This document shows positions 38,986-39,809 of a DNA stretch of 39,809 nt, in pieces. Positions within the stretch are counted from its first letter, which is position 1. The number at the start of each line of letters is the position of its first letter. Origin of the DNA: Candidatus Saccharimonadota bacterium (GTDB lineage Bacteria > Patescibacteriota > Saccharimonadia > Saccharimonadales > UBA10212); contig JAQGHE010000045.1 in assembly GCA_028288985.1 (NCBI GenBank), positions 1 to 39,809 on the forward strand, given 5' to 3'. Below the pieces are notes generated by a model. That model saw nothing but the letters and a program-made list of their open reading frames with translations. It searched no databases and was not told the origin of the DNA. The position numbers were made by a program, and so were the translations under genes.

Positions 38986-39201
38986 TCAGGAGGTTGCAGG
39001 ACGAAGCGCAATCCGGCCAATACCTTTTTTGCCCCGTGGGTGAGATCGGTCAGCTACGGATTCTAATTGTTCAGGCTGCTCAGGAATGTGCTCTAGCATT
39101 CGAGCTGCTTCAGCCTCGCGAGCCTCTCTAGCCGCAGCATAGGCTCTACCTGCTTGAACTCTTTGGCTCCATTCCGGATCGCGAGGTGACTTGTATGACA
39201 T
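38986..39201 (-). CDS. Hypothetical 71-residue protein downstream of rpsJ
   Basis: A small, strongly charged protein: MSYKSPRDPEWSQRVQAGRA, then an Ala/Arg/Glu-rich helix (YAAAREAREAEAARMLEHIP) and a basic C-terminus. It is predicted to be one long helix with flexible ends; no domain recognised. It lies 6 nt after the previous small gene and so probably belongs to the rpsJ transcript. No good Shine-Dalgarno. Confidence 0.6.
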   Translation of the reverse strand: MSYKSPRDPEWSQRVQAGRAYAAAREAREAEAARMLEHIPEQPEQLESVADRSHPRGKKGIGRIALRPATS

Positions 39202-39207
39202 AAGGTA

Positions 39208-39468
39208 TTAATTTAGTTGAGGCATTGACGGAGCTTGCCTGCTCAGAGCCTCTGTAGCCTCTTTATGTACATCCTGAAACACTTCATTAGAATCCCTTTC
39301 AATTGTTACATGCCGCTCAAGAAGTTTGGCGCTGGCAAAGTAAACATGGTCCATTTTACTTGGCGGATAACCGTACTCTTCCGAACTGGCGTTACGAATC
39401 ACAACCATGGCGCCTCTCCTGGAAAGTGATCTGTGCAGCCGATTGGCACCGGATTCAATAAGTTTCAT
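39208..39468 (-). CDS. Hypothetical 86-residue protein directly after rpsJ
   Basis: It starts 2 nt after the rpsJ stop, so it is almost certainly co-transcribed and translationally coupled. The protein begins MKLIESGANRLHRSLSRRGA and has a strand-rich first half and a helical second half ending in a Pro/Gln tail. I recognise no family. This is the place where rplC stands in nearly all bacteria. Confidence 0.65.
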   Translation of the reverse strand: MKLIESGANRLHRSLSRRGAMVVIRNASSEEYGYPPSKMDHVYFASAKLLERHVTIERDSNEVFQDVHKEATEALSRQAPSMPQLN

Positions 39469-39470
39469 AG

Positions 39471-39809
39471 TTACATTTTAATTTCGGCGTCACAGCCGGC
39501 TGGCAAAGATAGATTCATCAGTGAATCAATAGTCTTGGGTGTAGGTTCTGTGATATCGATAAGGCGTTTGTGGACGCGCATTTCAAACTGTTCGCGGCCC
39601 TTCTTATAAACGTGGGGGCTCTTTACTACCGTAAAGGTGCTTTTTCGGGTAGGCAGAGGTATGGGGCCGGCAATGTTAGCGCCCGTTCTAAGAGCAGTCT
39701 CTACGATCTGCTTTGCGGATTGATCAATAACTTTGTGATCATATGCCTTTAAGCGGATACGAATCCGCTGCTTCATTTCGGGTGCTGCTGCTGGTTTTTT
39801 AGTCTCTGC
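39471..39809 (-). CDS. rpsJ: 30S ribosomal protein S10 (uS10), possibly 5-prime incomplete
   Basis: S10 is a head protein and the NusG partner in antitermination. From the ATG at 39776 the 101-residue product has IRIRLKAYDHKVIDQSAKQI, GANIAGPIPLPTRKSTFTVV, SPHVYKKGREQFEMRVHKRL and a normal C-terminus. The frame stays open upstream to the window edge with codons for AETKKPAAAPE, an Ala/Pro/Lys extension like those on L17 and L5 here, so the true start may lie outside. It is separated from rplC by about 9.2 kb. Confidence 0.95.
   Translation of the reverse strand, partial: AETKKPAAAPEMKQRIRIRLKAYDHKVIDQSAKQIVETALRTGANIAGPIPLPTRKSTFTVVKSPHVYKKGREQFEMRVHKRLIDITEPTPKTIDSLMNLSLPAGCDAEIKM

Noticed and set aside
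1..39809. CRISPR array, insertion sequence, transposase, integrase or attachment-site repeats
   Set aside because: No regularly spaced repeats, no cas or transposase-like proteins and no obvious direct repeats flanking the 30283-39470 block were seen by eye; small imperfect repeats could be missed.
1..39809. Recoded UGA (genetic code 25)
   Set aside because: TGA ends rplD and forms the stop in the ATGA overlaps, and no conserved gene contains an in-frame TGA.

Overview
The window looks like chromosomal DNA from a Candidate Phyla Radiation bacterium, most probably Candidatus Saccharibacteria (TM7). The arguments are the absence of rpmD (L30) between rpsE and rplO, a cysteine-free L36, small and tightly packed genes, and a glycogen/starch gene trio (GT-B glycosyltransferase, GH57, GH15). 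TGA serves as a normal stop (for example rplD and the ATGA overlaps), which argues against the code-25 lineages Gracilibacteria and Absconditabacteria. The lineage is an inference from gene content; no 16S gene is present.

Layout. 1-1341 (minus): secE, nusG, an unknown 78-residue gene and the start of rplK. 1429-2996 (minus): YgjP-type metallopeptidase, P-loop kinase, tRNA-Trp. 3068-7484 (plus): a three-gene alpha-glucan operon. 7490-10718 (minus): rpmG, an ABC-F ATPase, tRNA-Thr(GGT) and a DHH phosphoesterase. 10762-11554 (plus): tRNA-Thr(TGT), tRNA-Tyr and a small tautomerase-like gene. 11634-15867 (minus): TPR protein, DNA polymerase III delta-prime, pseudouridine synthase, trpS and an unknown gene. 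15906-30282 (minus): the S10-spc-alpha ribosomal superoperon from rplC to rplQ, followed by rplM and rpsI, with secY, infA and rpoA. Much of it is joined by one-base TAATG stop/start overlaps, with internal promoters seen before secY and infA.

The most unusual part is 30283-39470. rpsJ (S10), which normally sits directly before rplC, is about 9.2 kb away at the right edge. The block between them holds two G+C-rich small membrane-protein genes with TTG starts, an M29 aminopeptidase, a SufS-like cysteine desulfurase, a candidate structured RNA of about 260 nt with its own promoter and terminator (34091-34351), a DUF2267 protein, an erythromycin-esterase-family enzyme, a small HTH-like protein, a NUDIX hydrolase, a VOC-family protein and several unknown small genes.

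Two initiation styles are visible. Ribosomal genes are translationally coupled through overlaps. About ten housekeeping or accessory genes have a TATAAT-like -10 hexamer only 6-8 nt before the start codon and no Shine-Dalgarno sequence, which predicts leaderless mRNAs; two of these share an almost identical 20-bp start region. RNA folds and promoters here were derived by hand, without folding or homology software.
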